Source: Rheinheimera salexigens (GTDB lineage Bacteria; Pseudomonadota; Gammaproteobacteria; Enterobacterales; Alteromonadaceae). From it: a DNA stretch of 64,000 nt. The notes under the pieces are model-generated. The model had not been told where the DNA came from and ran no database searches. It worked only from the letters and a program-made list of their open reading frames with translations. The DNA is taken from the NCBI RefSeq assembly GCF_001752395.1, contig NZ_MKEK01000001.1, positions 981,044 to 1,045,043 of the forward strand. The letters are read 5' to 3'. The position numbers were made by a program, and so were the translations under genes. Below are positions 41,971 to 50,602 of this stretch, piece after piece; position 1 is the stretch's first letter; each line of letters opens with the position of its first letter.

Positions 41971-41990
41971 CAGCGCTATAATAAGCGCTG
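41971..41990. promoter_or_regulatory. Palindrome directly before the cus operon start codon
   Basis: CAGCGCT-ATAATA-AGCGCTG: perfect seven-base arms around a six-base centre. On the minus strand the centre reads TATTAT, a good -10, and the A of the ATG lies eight bases after it. This would give a leaderless transcript with an operator over the -10. No convincing -35 is seen. Confidence 0.4.
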
Positions 41991-42046
41991 CGGGTTACTT
42001 TGGGAAGAAAATAATGCCAAGTTAAGTTTTTGTTTAGCTAAATCAA

Positions 42047-42700
42047 TTAACTTGCCGGATCAAGCACACCATTAACATTGGCATTGTTACGAAACCAACC
42101 AGCGATGCTAAAACGGGGATCTTGTGCGGGTAGTACTTCATGCGGAAAACGCTCACTTTCAAATAATAGTAAACTGCCCGCCGTTGGAATAATGGTTTTA
42201 ATCAGCTGATCATGCTCATCATATAAAGCTAACTGGCCACCTTTTGCTACGGTATTAAGATAACTAACGGTAGTTAATACTCGATTAGTGCGACCTTTAA
42301 AGGCATCTAAATGCTTTTTATAAAAATCGCCGTGTTGATAACGAGCAAAGTGGCATTCAAAATCAAACAAGCCTAAAAAGCATTGCCGATTAAGGGTTTG
42401 TTGTAATTCTGTCATTAACTGTAGATATGCTTGTTGTGCAGCACTTTCGCCGTCAAACCACTGGGTAGCATCACGTCGAATGTGTTGATTCATTTGATGG
42501 CCATTACTACGGCCTATTCCTGCAGGTGTAAGCTGAGCTTTGTGCTGGGCTTCATGTAATAAAGCGCTATTTAAACTTGGACTGAGAAAATTGGCCAGCA
42601 ATACCCAGCCATACTGATAAAAGTGTTCTATCAATAAACTAAACGGTTGCGCATCAGGCGCCAGTGTTGTTTTAGCAGCAGAATTGACATCAGTAACCAT
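42047..42700 (-). CDS. 2-oxoglutarate/Fe(II)-dependent oxygenase
   Basis: About 217 residues of the prolyl-4-hydroxylase-like superfamily. The iron ligands are His and Asp in KKHLDAFKG and the distal His in FPHEVLPA; the 2-oxoglutarate-binding Arg is in RFSIAGWFR. Other signs are CHFARYQHGDFY and RVLTTVSYLN. The substrate is unknown; family members hydroxylate proteins or small molecules. ATG 42700 is chosen because GGAGGT lies ten bases upstream (an ATG at 42718 overlaps that site). It precedes the cus operon on the same strand but with a 76-base gap. Confidence 0.85.
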   Translation of the reverse strand: MVTDVNSAAKTTLAPDAQPFSLLIEHFYQYGWVLLANFLSPSLNSALLHEAQHKAQLTPAGIGRSNGHQMNQHIRRDATQWFDGESAAQQAYLQLMTELQQTLNRQCFLGLFDFECHFARYQHGDFYKKHLDAFKGRTNRVLTTVSYLNTVAKGGQLALYDEHDQLIKTIIPTAGSLLLFESERFPHEVLPAQDPRFSIAGWFRNNANVNGVLDPAS

Positions 42701-42913
42701 AGTGGCAATAACCTCCATTAACAGCCCGTTGTTGTACAGTGACTGAGTGTAAATGTCTAATTAAAGCCATTTATCTTAAAGATGAGTAAGCTGACTTAAA
42801 TGAAAACATCTGCTAATACTTAATTTTTAAAAGTTGAGCTAAAGTAAATTCGGCTGCGTATTAGCGTTATCTAAATTTTATAATGGTAAGCTCATTCATT
42901 AAAAGGAATGCAA

Positions 42914-43486
42914 ATGAATAAGGTACTGATACTTTGTTGCACCTTAACTTTAGCTGCTTGTAGCCAGTCGGTGACTGATTATAGTCGAGAACAGCCGGTG
43001 TTAAAGCTAGATAAATTTTTTCAGGGTGAATTAACAGCCTGGGGCGTAATGCATGATTGGAAAGGGAAACAAACCCAACGTTTTACTGCTCAGTTATGTG
43101 GTAGTTGGCAAGGCAACTTCGGTGACTTATATGAGGTGTTTCAATTTAGTGATGGTCGCACCGATACTCGGCATTGGCATTTAACTCAAGATAATGATGG
43201 AAGTGTTACGGGTACCGCGGGCGATGTTGTCGGTGTGGCTAAAGGCCAATTGGCTGGTAATAGTCTATTTTGGCAATATACGCTGCGGGTGCCTTACAAG
43301 GGCGATACCTTAGATGTTGACGTTAAAGATTGGATGTATTTAATCGATAGCGAAAATGTGATTAATCGCAGTAAATTAAAAAAATTTGGTATTAAAGTGG
43401 GAGAACTCACTTTGGCTATTCAGCAACAAGATATCACTGCAGACTGTAGCGCCATAAAACAGCAGATAGCGGCACAGTCTGAGTAG
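42914..43486 (+). CDS. DUF3833 family lipoprotein
   Basis: 190 residues with a lipoprotein signal (MNKVLILCCTLTLAACS, lipobox LAAC). The mature domain (LKLDKFFQGELTAWGVMHDW, VFQFSDGRTDTRHWHL, VKDWMYLIDSENVINRSKLKKFGIKVGELTL) matches the lipocalin-like DUF3833 group found in Proteobacteria, function unknown. ATG 42914 is preferred over 42908 because AAGGA then sits seven bases upstream. Confidence 0.85.
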   Translation: MNKVLILCCTLTLAACSQSVTDYSREQPVLKLDKFFQGELTAWGVMHDWKGKQTQRFTAQLCGSWQGNFGDLYEVFQFSDGRTDTRHWHLTQDNDGSVTGTAGDVVGVAKGQLAGNSLFWQYTLRVPYKGDTLDVDVKDWMYLIDSENVINRSKLKKFGIKVGELTLAIQQQDITADCSAIKQQIAAQSE

Positions 43487-43519
43487 CGTTAGCAATGTAT
43501 TCTAGCTAAGAGATCTAAC

Positions 43520-44110
43520 TTACTGCACCGATTGTGGGTAAGTTGGATATTGCTGCATAATTAAGTTAACAACTTTATTCACCGCTTGTTTAGGGTGATG
43601 TAGGTCAGATTTTTTTAATGTACCTTCAGCAACGCCTTCCCAAATTAGTTGCTTTTTATTTGCATCTACAATATCGATATTTACCGTACCTACTTTATAA
43701 TTTACCGTATCCACGTCTGTGGTATATCGCGGAAAACCAGCGTAAATGCCGCGACGGTAATTATAGTAGCCATAGCTAAAGCTAGCGCTTGGCGTTGAGC
43801 GTACCTCAGTACGATTTTCGATATTTGAATTAAAATTTACTAATAAATCTGGGTTGCTTGCACTAAATTGATAACCAGCACGATTCATTTCGTTGCTAAT
43901 CGCAGATTTAAAGTTTTGGGTAACAATAGTGGTGTATCCCGCTTTGTCGGTAGCAAGCTGCTCAACAAAACCAAAGGTTTTATACCCACTAAAATTAGTA
44001 TTGCTAACAGAGTCTGAGCGAACTTGCGGACCTGATGAACACGCAGCAAGTGACAACAGTATTGCCACACTAAACAGAGCAGTAATACGTTTACGATTTA
44101 TGTTTAGCAT
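43520..44110 (-). CDS. DUF4136 family lipoprotein
   Basis: About 196 residues with a lipoprotein signal (ALFSVAILLSLAACSSG). The domain shows the DUF4136 pattern: SNTNFSGYKTFGFV, a NPDLLVNFNSNIENR strand, a Tyr/Gly-rich SFSYGYYNYRRG and the C-terminal LIWEGVAEGTLKKS. Function unknown; probably an outer-membrane-anchored periplasmic protein. ATG 44110 follows GAAGGAC. It converges with the DUF3833 gene. Confidence 0.85.
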   Translation of the reverse strand: MLNINRKRITALFSVAILLSLAACSSGPQVRSDSVSNTNFSGYKTFGFVEQLATDKAGYTTIVTQNFKSAISNEMNRAGYQFSASNPDLLVNFNSNIENRTEVRSTPSASFSYGYYNYRRGIYAGFPRYTTDVDTVNYKVGTVNIDIVDANKKQLIWEGVAEGTLKKSDLHHPKQAVNKVVNLIMQQYPTYPQSVQ

Positions 44111-44125
44111 AATAATGTCCTTCAA

Positions 44126-44472
44126 TGGTTAATCTAAGTCACGCCGGTCAAATAAAGCATCTGGCACCTAATATACTACGTGATGCATGATGAACTGGAC
44201 CTTAAACAAGAAAAATTGTTTATTCAATGCTAGAGTATAATTGTTTAATTTAGCCAGATGCAAGCTAAGTTATTGTTTTAAATTGTATTAATATATATGC
44301 TAATGAAATGTATTATTAGCGTTAGCTATCAGAGATAAGTCATATTACACTAAAGCACAGCACGATGATGCCAGAGTAATAGATAAGACGTCGCTAATTG
44401 TAGCCAGTTTAATGGTAAAGCAGCTATTAACAATAACGATGTATTGTTATAGCCTAATTAAAACGAGAGCTG
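44126..44472. other. 347-base intergenic region without a recognised gene
   Basis: AT-rich gap between two divergent genes. It contains a distant inverted repeat GCATCTGGC (44157-44165) / GCCAGATGC (44253-44261) and a short hairpin GCTAAT/ATTAGC near 44300. No credible open frame, tRNA or sRNA terminator was found. It should hold promoters for the DUF4136 and coiled-coil genes. Confidence 0.4.
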
Positions 44473-45960
44473 ATGATGACTGCAGTGAAACAAAATAATA
44501 ATAATAAAAATTCGCAACGTATTGGTGAGCTATCCCAAGCTGCGCAGCAAAGTCTGCAAGCAAGTATTGATGATTTCTCTAGCCAGCTGCTAGAGATACA
44601 ACAACAATCCATACAGCAGTTTGCAACTGACGTATTAGCAGAAACTGAAAATCAGTGGCAAAAGCGCTTAAATGAACAAGAGCAGGCTTATCAGAAGCTG
44701 TTTAAAGAATGGCAACAAACTAAGCAGCTATTACAACAAGTACAGCAAGCTGGGCCAAAAACAACGGATAATGATGTAGCTACTACAGAATTACAGCAAG
44801 CTAAACAGCAATTAACAAGCCGGTTAAATGAAGTGGAATCGGAATTAACGGCTACTATGCGCCAGCTGGTTTCTGAACAAGAGCAATATCAAGATTTACA
44901 GCAACAGCAGCAACAACAGCAAGAGCAGCAGATACAACAACAACAAAAACTAGAACAGAAAATTGCTGAGCTGCAACAAAGTCAGGCTGAAAGTCATGAT
45001 AATCAGTCTGCTCAGCAAGCAGAGCAATTACATAATTTGCAACAGCAACTTAGTGACGTACAAACTGAGTCAGACCAAGCAAAAGTCGTGGCGCATGATT
45101 TAAAGCTCGCCTTACAGCAAGCTAAAACAGAGTTGAAATTACAGCAAACACAGCAACAAAATCAACTCACAGCGCAACAAGAGTTACAGGCTCGGTTTGA
45201 TCAAGATAGCGCCCAGTTAGAACAACAGTTACAGCAACAGCTTGATAAGCAGGCAGAGCAGTTACATCAGCAACATGATGAAAGAATTGATCAGTTGATT
45301 CATAAACATAATGAGCAACTCCATCAGTTGAAGCATCAGCACGTAATTGAACTAGAATCAAGCCAGCAGCAACTTCAACAGCAGCAAAAACAGCTAGCGC
45401 AGCTAGAAGCTGAACTGTCTGAAGCTAAACAATTTATCGCCGATCAAGGACAAGCTCAGCAAGATAAGTTGCAAACTATTGCTAAGCTACAACAGCAGTT
45501 GCAAGATCGGAGTAAAACCGTCGAATTGCAGCAGCAGAAAGTTCAGCAGCAACATGAGTCACTGCAAAGCTTAACCGATGATAATACTGAACTTAAGCAA
45601 CAATTAGATCAGGCTTTAGCCCTGCAGCAACAAGCAACAGAGGCCTCAACAAATTTAGGCTCTGAGTTAACCCAATTGCAAGCGCGCTATGTTGATATTG
45701 TAGAACAACAGCAAAGCCAACAATCGCGGCAGCAAAAGTTAGAAGCCCAGCTAGAGCATGCGCAGAATAGACAATATGCTGCAGAGCAAAAGCAACAGTC
45801 TGAGGCGGATGGTAGCAGAGAAATGATCCGTAACTTGCGGATGGAGCTACAACAACAGCAAGAACAGCAACAAATAGTGGTACATGATATGGAAGAGCGG
45901 ATAATGGAATTTAAGCTGAAATTTGAATATGCGCAAAAACAACTACAAGTTACGAGTTAA
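44473..45960 (+). CDS. Glutamine-rich long coiled-coil protein
   Basis: 495 residues, almost entirely predicted coiled coil, with extreme Gln content and runs such as LQQQQQQQQEQQIQQQQKLE. No signal peptide, membrane segment or known domain. The N-terminus starts MMTAVKQNNNNKNSQRIGEL and has an amphipathic Gln-rich start before the heptads. It precedes yjaG by about 30 bases on the same strand. A cytosolic structural or scaffold role is only a guess. The repeats of CAA/CAG codons make length variation between strains likely. Confidence 0.7.
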   Translation: MMTAVKQNNNNKNSQRIGELSQAAQQSLQASIDDFSSQLLEIQQQSIQQFATDVLAETENQWQKRLNEQEQAYQKLFKEWQQTKQLLQQVQQAGPKTTDNDVATTELQQAKQQLTSRLNEVESELTATMRQLVSEQEQYQDLQQQQQQQQEQQIQQQQKLEQKIAELQQSQAESHDNQSAQQAEQLHNLQQQLSDVQTESDQAKVVAHDLKLALQQAKTELKLQQTQQQNQLTAQQELQARFDQDSAQLEQQLQQQLDKQAEQLHQQHDERIDQLIHKHNEQLHQLKHQHVIELESSQQQLQQQQKQLAQLEAELSEAKQFIADQGQAQQDKLQTIAKLQQQLQDRSKTVELQQQKVQQQHESLQSLTDDNTELKQQLDQALALQQQATEASTNLGSELTQLQARYVDIVEQQQSQQSRQQKLEAQLEHAQNRQYAAEQKQQSEADGSREMIRNLRMELQQQQEQQQIVVHDMEERIMEFKLKFEYAQKQLQVTS

Positions 45961-45990
45961 TACTCGTCACTTGCTTTTCTCAGGATGAAA

Positions 45991-46605
45991 ATGAAACCCA
46001 AAGCCAATAATTTTCAAGCTATGCGTGAGCTAAGCTATTTTCAGCAAGCCGCTGTTGCGGCTACTTTACTGGAGCGTATGCTACCTAATTATCAGCTGTT
46101 TGCTGAAGTAACCAAAACTGGTGATGCCGTTTTACCTCGGCATATTTTAACTTTAATCTGGGAATGGTTAACGGTTAAAAAAGCCAAGATTAACTTTGAA
46201 AAGTTAGCTGGTGATTTGGAGTTAATTACGCCTGAAACGAATAACTTTGATATCTTTGGCGTTTACCCTGCAGTGGATACGTTAACGGCCTTAGACATTA
46301 TGCTTAACGGTATTGGCTTGCAAGATGGTACCGAATTTATAGATGTCGCTAAAATATCTCAAGCTACAGTGGCGCGTTTAATAGAGTATGAAACAGCTGA
46401 TCTAGATATTATTAGCGAAGCCGAACTAAAAAAAGTGGTACGTGAGCATCCACTGATGCAATATGAAATGGAGTGCTTAGCCGAGTTAATTGCGTTAGTT
46501 CAACCGATGCAGCGCTTTGACCGTGAACAACGTCAGATTTTACAAGCTTGGGTTAAGGAGCAAGGTTTAACCAATCTAGGCATGGAGTTAGCTGAGCCTA
46601 ATTAA
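45991..46605 (+). CDS. yjaG: YjaG family protein (DUF416)
   Basis: 204 residues, cytosolic, helical; function unknown. MRELSYFQQAAVAATLLERMLPNYQLF, ILTLIWEWLTVKKAKINFEKL, NFDIFGVYPAVDTLTALD and the C-terminal LREL-like WVKEQGLTNLGMEL align with E. coli YjaG. ATG 45991 has AGG six bases upstream; an ATG at 45985 overlaps that site. The last four bases overlap the converging rsmD stop. Confidence 0.88.
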   Translation: MKPKANNFQAMRELSYFQQAAVAATLLERMLPNYQLFAEVTKTGDAVLPRHILTLIWEWLTVKKAKINFEKLAGDLELITPETNNFDIFGVYPAVDTLTALDIMLNGIGLQDGTEFIDVAKISQATVARLIEYETADLDIISEAELKKVVREHPLMQYEMECLAELIALVQPMQRFDREQRQILQAWVKEQGLTNLGMELAEPN

Positions 46606-47237
46606 TTATTCTGCCGCTGGTATAAACGATATGCCAGCTGTCCTGCTTGTTGTTGTTTGATTAACAGCCAATTTTTAGGAATTAAATTAACGTTTAATTC
46701 CTTCTCAACCTCTAAATAAATAAAGGCATTAGCCGTTAGCCAGCCATTATTCTCTAATGCTTGGCAGCAAGCCATGGCTAAGTCTTTATGAAATGGTGGG
46801 TCAATAAATACCACGTCATAGTGTTTATTAGCAGCTTGGGCTAAGACACTTAAACAATCCTGATTAATTACTTCAGCATTTGCACAATTTAAGCGCTGTA
46901 AATTTTGTTTTAAGTGAGCCGCTAACTTAGCATCGCGTTCAATTAAACGGGCAAATTGAGCATGTCGCGATAAAGCTTCAATGGCTAAACTACCACTGCC
47001 GGCAAAGCAATCTAATACCAGTGCGCCATCAATATGCTGCATTAACCAGTTAAATAACGTTTCTTTAACTCGATCCGGTGTGGGTCTTAATCCTTCAGCA
47101 TTAAAAACCGGCAGTTTACGTCCACGCCATTGACCACTGATCACTCTAACATCACCTGGAGCTTTGCTTATTGCGCCTTGTTGCTTCGTTGGCGAGCTAG
47201 TATTTTTTAATTGTCGCTTAGCTTTTACTTGTTTCAT
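46602..47237 (-). CDS. rsmD: 16S rRNA m2G966 methyltransferase
   Basis: A 211-residue SAM-dependent methyltransferase acting on G966 of 16S rRNA. Motifs are ISGQWRGRKLPV, RPTPDRVKETLFNWL, the SAM motif VLDCFAGSGSLAIEALSR and the catalytic VFIDPPF. A basic N-terminal tail of about 30 residues (KQVKAKRQLKNTSSPTKQQG) is extra. Divergent from ftsY, as in E. coli. Confidence 0.94.
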   Translation of the reverse strand: MKQVKAKRQLKNTSSPTKQQGAISKAPGDVRVISGQWRGRKLPVFNAEGLRPTPDRVKETLFNWLMQHIDGALVLDCFAGSGSLAIEALSRHAQFARLIERDAKLAAHLKQNLQRLNCANAEVINQDCLSVLAQAANKHYDVVFIDPPFHKDLAMACCQALENNGWLTANAFIYLEVEKELNVNLIPKNWLLIKQQQAGQLAYRLYQRQNN

Positions 47238-47247
47238 CGATTCCGTT

Positions 47248-47277
47248 TTGCCTTTATCGCAAAGGTGTTAGTATAGT
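47248..47277 (+). promoter_or_regulatory. Putative sigma-70 promoter of ftsYEX
   Basis: TTGCCT (47248-47253) and TATAGT (47272-47277) with an 18-base spacer, about 40 bases upstream of ftsY and divergent to rsmD. Confidence 0.45.
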
Positions 47278-47319
47278 GGGTAAGTTTACCTTAGTTTTTA
47301 ACTGTATACACTTGAGCTT

Positions 47320-48807
47320 ATGAGCAAAAAAAATAAACTATTTTCCTGGCTTGGCCTTGGCAAAAACAAATCAACTGACTCCGGTGCAACTGAAACAGTA
47401 GCGCCAGAAGATAATACCCAACCTGAACAACAGCATAAAAATACTGTTGAAGCTGACGCTATTGATAAAGTAGCTGATGATATTGTTGCTGATGTAAAAT
47501 CTGAGCAGATAGTGTCTGCAGCTGAAATTGATAAGGTTGTCACTGTTGATTCAGATCCTGAACAATTTAATCAACAGAATATACCAGCGGTTCAGCCTGA
47601 ACAGCGATTGTCAGAAGTTGCAGAGGCAAAAACTGTTGTTGATAATGCAGACCCTGAGCAATTCAATCAGCAGAACTTAGCCGCAGCTCAAGCTGAAACG
47701 TTTGAGCCAGTTAGTCCCCAGCTAGTGCCAGCGGTTGATGATAGCGCTGAAATAAGCCCAGATGCTTCACCACAAATGTCGACAGTGCCGCCAGTCCCGA
47801 CTGAGACAGCTGAACATCAGCAGGAAGCAGCAAGCGAAGCGTCAGCAGAAACAGTTGACACTGTCCAACCGGCTGCGGTTAAAAAAGTCGGTTTCTTTGC
47901 CCGTTTAAAACAAGGGTTAGCAAAAACCAGTCAAAATTTAGGCGCAGGTTTAGCCGGTTTATTTACTGGTCGTAAAATTGATGAAGAGTTATACGAAGAG
48001 CTAGAAACCCAGTTACTTATGGCGGATTTAGGCGTAGAAACAACCCAAAAGCTTATTAAGCAATTAGAGCAACATGCCGATCGTAAATCGTTAAAAGATG
48101 CCACGTTATTATTTGATAAGTTGCAGCAAGATATGGCGGTATTACTGCAAGAGGTAGAGCAGCCATTAGTACCAAAATGTGCTACCGGTCCTTTTGTTAT
48201 TTTAATGATAGGCGTTAATGGTGTTGGTAAAACGACCACTATCGGTAAAATGGCTCAGCAGTATAAACGACAAGGCAAAAGTGTGATGCTGGCTGCAGGT
48301 GATACCTTTCGTGCCGCAGCAGTTGAACAGTTACAAGTATGGGGCCAGCGTAACGATATCCCGGTTATTGCCCAACATACCGGTGCCGACAGCGCATCGG
48401 TTATATTTGATGCCTACCAAGCTGCTAAAGCACGAAAAGTGGATGTGTTAATTGCTGATACAGCAGGTCGATTACAAAATAAAACTCATCTTATGGAAGA
48501 GCTAAAGAAAATTGTCCGAGTACTACAAAAAATTGAGCCAAATGCGCCACATGAAGTGATGCTAACGTTAGATGCCGGGACCGGTCAAAATGCCCTTAGC
48601 CAAGCCAAAGTATTTAATGAAGCAGTGCCATTATCGGGTATTAGTTTAACCAAACTGGACGGCACAGCTAAAGGTGGGGTTATTTTTGCTATTGCAGATA
48701 AATTTAATATACCGATACGCTATATAGGTGTTGGTGAAGGACTTGATGATCTGCGCGAATTTAATAGTAAAGATTTTATCCAAGCCTTATTTAACCGAGA
48801 TCTATAA
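47320..48807 (+). CDS. ftsY: Signal recognition particle receptor FtsY
   Basis: The SRP receptor GTPase targeting ribosomes to the membrane; 495 residues. An acidic N-terminal A domain of about 180 residues is followed by the N domain (FFARLKQGLAKTSQNLGAGL) and the G domain. GTPase motifs are GVNGVGKTTTIGK, DTFRAAAVEQL, DTAGRLQNK and TKLDGTAKGG. The A domain contains an internal repeat (DPEQFNQQN... twice, about 30 residues apart). ftsE begins one base after the stop, so ftsYEX is an operon. Confidence 0.96.
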   Translation: MSKKNKLFSWLGLGKNKSTDSGATETVAPEDNTQPEQQHKNTVEADAIDKVADDIVADVKSEQIVSAAEIDKVVTVDSDPEQFNQQNIPAVQPEQRLSEVAEAKTVVDNADPEQFNQQNLAAAQAETFEPVSPQLVPAVDDSAEISPDASPQMSTVPPVPTETAEHQQEAASEASAETVDTVQPAAVKKVGFFARLKQGLAKTSQNLGAGLAGLFTGRKIDEELYEELETQLLMADLGVETTQKLIKQLEQHADRKSLKDATLLFDKLQQDMAVLLQEVEQPLVPKCATGPFVILMIGVNGVGKTTTIGKMAQQYKRQGKSVMLAAGDTFRAAAVEQLQVWGQRNDIPVIAQHTGADSASVIFDAYQAAKARKVDVLIADTAGRLQNKTHLMEELKKIVRVLQKIEPNAPHEVMLTLDAGTGQNALSQAKVFNEAVPLSGISLTKLDGTAKGGVIFAIADKFNIPIRYIGVGEGLDDLREFNSKDFIQALFNRDL

Positions 48808-48808
48808 T

Positions 48809-49495
48809 ATGTTGCAGTTTGATCAGGTGAGTAAAAGTTATCAAGGCGGCTTTGTCGCTTTGGATCGCGTAAGCTTTAAATTAGAGCGAGGCGAAATGGC
48901 CTTTTTAACTGGCCATTCTGGTGCCGGTAAAAGTACCTTATTAAAACTCATTAGCTTGATTGAACGGCCAACAGTAGGGCGAGTGTTAATTAATGATGTT
49001 GATTTAAGTCGTATTCGTCGGGCGCACATACCGTTTGTGCGCCGTGATATTGGCATTATTTTTCAAAATCACCGTTTATTAATGAATCATACTGTATTTG
49101 ATAATGTTGCTTTGCCTTTAGTCATTGAAGGTTTTAGTGGTAAAGATATGGTTAAACGGGTGCATGCGGCGTTAGATAAAGTGGGCTTGTTAGATAAAGT
49201 ACGCTGTTTGCCACAGACATTATCGGGCGGGGAACAGCAGCGTGTCGGTATTGCCCGCGCTGTGGTAAATAAACCACCATTATTATTAGCGGATGAGCCA
49301 ACAGGTAACCTTGACCCAGAGTTATCTAAAGAAATTTTACGCGTATTTGAAGCCTTTAATCAGGTGGGGGTGTCTGTGCTAGTGGCAACCCATGATTTAG
49401 GCTTAGTCGCTAGAAAAAAATACCGCACCTTAACCTTAAAGCACGGCAAGATGATTAACGACGGTTTATTACATACTGAGGATGCGCCTATATGA
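48809..49495 (+). CDS. ftsE: Cell division ATP-binding protein FtsE
   Basis: A 228-residue ABC ATPase working with FtsX at the septum to activate the EnvC-amidase system. Walker [10 protein letters not shown], signature [14 protein letters not shown] and Walker [13 protein letters not shown] are intact. ATG 48809 is one base after the ftsY stop; longer frames upstream run inside ftsY. The end overlaps ftsX by four bases (ATGA). Confidence 0.96.
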   Translation: MLQFDQVSKSYQGGFVALDRVSFKLERGEMAFLTGHSGAGKSTLLKLISLIERPTVGRVLINDVDLSRIRRAHIPFVRRDIGIIFQNHRLLMNHTVFDNVALPLVIEGFSGKDMVKRVHAALDKVGLLDKVRCLPQTLSGGEQQRVGIARAVVNKPPLLLADEPTGNLDPELSKEILRVFEAFNQVGVSVLVATHDLGLVARKKYRTLTLKHGKMINDGLLHTEDAPI

Positions 49496-50475
49496 GTATG
49501 TTGTTTTCTGGTCGCGTAAGCAGTGGTGCTTCGGCTCGAAAGGTGGGCTTAGCGCGACGCTTTATTATGTTTTGGATTGATCATTTTCGCCAAGCATTAT
49601 TTAGCTTAGGTGAGTTATGGCGTACGCCCTCGGCATCATTATTAACCATAGCGGTGCTAGGCGTGAGTTTAACCTTACCCACGACATTACATTTACTAGT
49701 TAAAAACGTGCAACAGATTAGTGATGGTTTTACTGATGCGGCCGAGATCAGCTTGTTTATTAAAGAAGACAGCTCAGACAAACAAATAGCCAGTTTAGTC
49801 CACATTTTGCAAGCCGATAAAGATATCGCCAGAGTGACGTGGATTACTAAGCAACAGGCCATAAAAGAGTTTTCACAAGTGTCTGGTTTTGGCAGCGCGT
49901 TATCGTTATTAACTGACAATCCACTGCCTGATGTACTGTTAATATTACCGAAAAATACCGCAGCTGAACAAGCTAGACAACTATTAAGCCGGCTGCAAAA
50001 TGAGCGGTTGGTTGAGTCAGGTAAATTAGATATTGATTGGCTCACGCGACTTGATGCTATTGTTACTTTATTACGCCAAGCCGTGTTAGTGATTGCGTTA
50101 TTATTATTAAGTGCAGTATTACTGATTATTGGCAATACCATCCGCTTATCGATTATGAATAAAAAAGACGAAATAGAAGTAATGAAACTGGTTGGTGCTA
50201 CCGATGCATTTATTCAGCGTCCCTTTTTATACAGTGGCGTTTGGTATGGCGTATTTGGTGGTTTGTTAGCTTTCTTAATTGTTGAAGCCATGTTGTGGTG
50301 GTTGCAAAGTGCGATTGGCAGTATTACCTCTCTATACCAAAGTCAGTTTCAATTGATGTCGTTAGGCTTAGCTGAGTTTGTTGGTTTAATGCTAATTGCT
50401 ATCACGCTAGGTCTTGCCGGTTCTTATTTATCGGTGCGTCGTCATATTAGCGGCATTGAACCAACAGGCCCTTAA
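49492..50475 (+). CDS. ftsX: Cell division membrane protein FtsX
   Basis: A 327-residue permease-like partner of FtsE with four membrane helices and a periplasmic loop that binds EnvC (encoded at 52.5 kb). The first helix is SLLTIAVLGVSLTLPTTLHLL. The C-terminal half has IIGNTIRLSIMNKKDEIEVMKLVGATDAFI, the FtsX domain signature. The start overlaps ftsE. Confidence 0.95.
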   Translation: MSMLFSGRVSSGASARKVGLARRFIMFWIDHFRQALFSLGELWRTPSASLLTIAVLGVSLTLPTTLHLLVKNVQQISDGFTDAAEISLFIKEDSSDKQIASLVHILQADKDIARVTWITKQQAIKEFSQVSGFGSALSLLTDNPLPDVLLILPKNTAAEQARQLLSRLQNERLVESGKLDIDWLTRLDAIVTLLRQAVLVIALLLLSAVLLIIGNTIRLSIMNKKDEIEVMKLVGATDAFIQRPFLYSGVWYGVFGGLLAFLIVEAMLWWLQSAIGSITSLYQSQFQLMSLGLAEFVGLMLIAITLGLAGSYLSVRRHISGIEPTGP

Positions 50476-50540
50476 TAACGTATAAATCTTATAAATAACT
50501 TTTTTATAGCTATCTAATATTAAAACAACTGCAACTAAAA

Positions 50541-50570
50541 TTAGCACTCTATGTCAAAGAGTGCTAATAT
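50541..50570. promoter_or_regulatory. CIRCE element (HrcA operator) over the rpoH promoter
   Basis: TTAGCACTC (50541-50549), nine bases, GAGTGCTAA (50559-50567): a perfect match to the CIRCE consensus. A sigma-70-like pair TTAGCA (50541-50546) and TAATAT (50565-50570), 18 bases apart, is superimposed on it, so HrcA binding would cover the promoter. The rpoH ATG follows 33 bases later. Confidence 0.9.
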
Positions 50571-50602
50571 CGGTTTAGTCAGATTGAAAAAAGGATACTT
50601 TA

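Noticed and set aside
44157-44261. Distant inverted repeat GCATCTGGC/GCCAGATGC as ends of a mobile element
   Set aside because: The enclosed 87 bases encode nothing, no target duplication was seen, and nine-base matches at this distance can occur by chance.
44885-44960. CAA/CAG-rich stretch as a separate repeat element
   Set aside because: It is in frame and encodes Gln within a coiled-coil protein; no independent repeat unit is evident.
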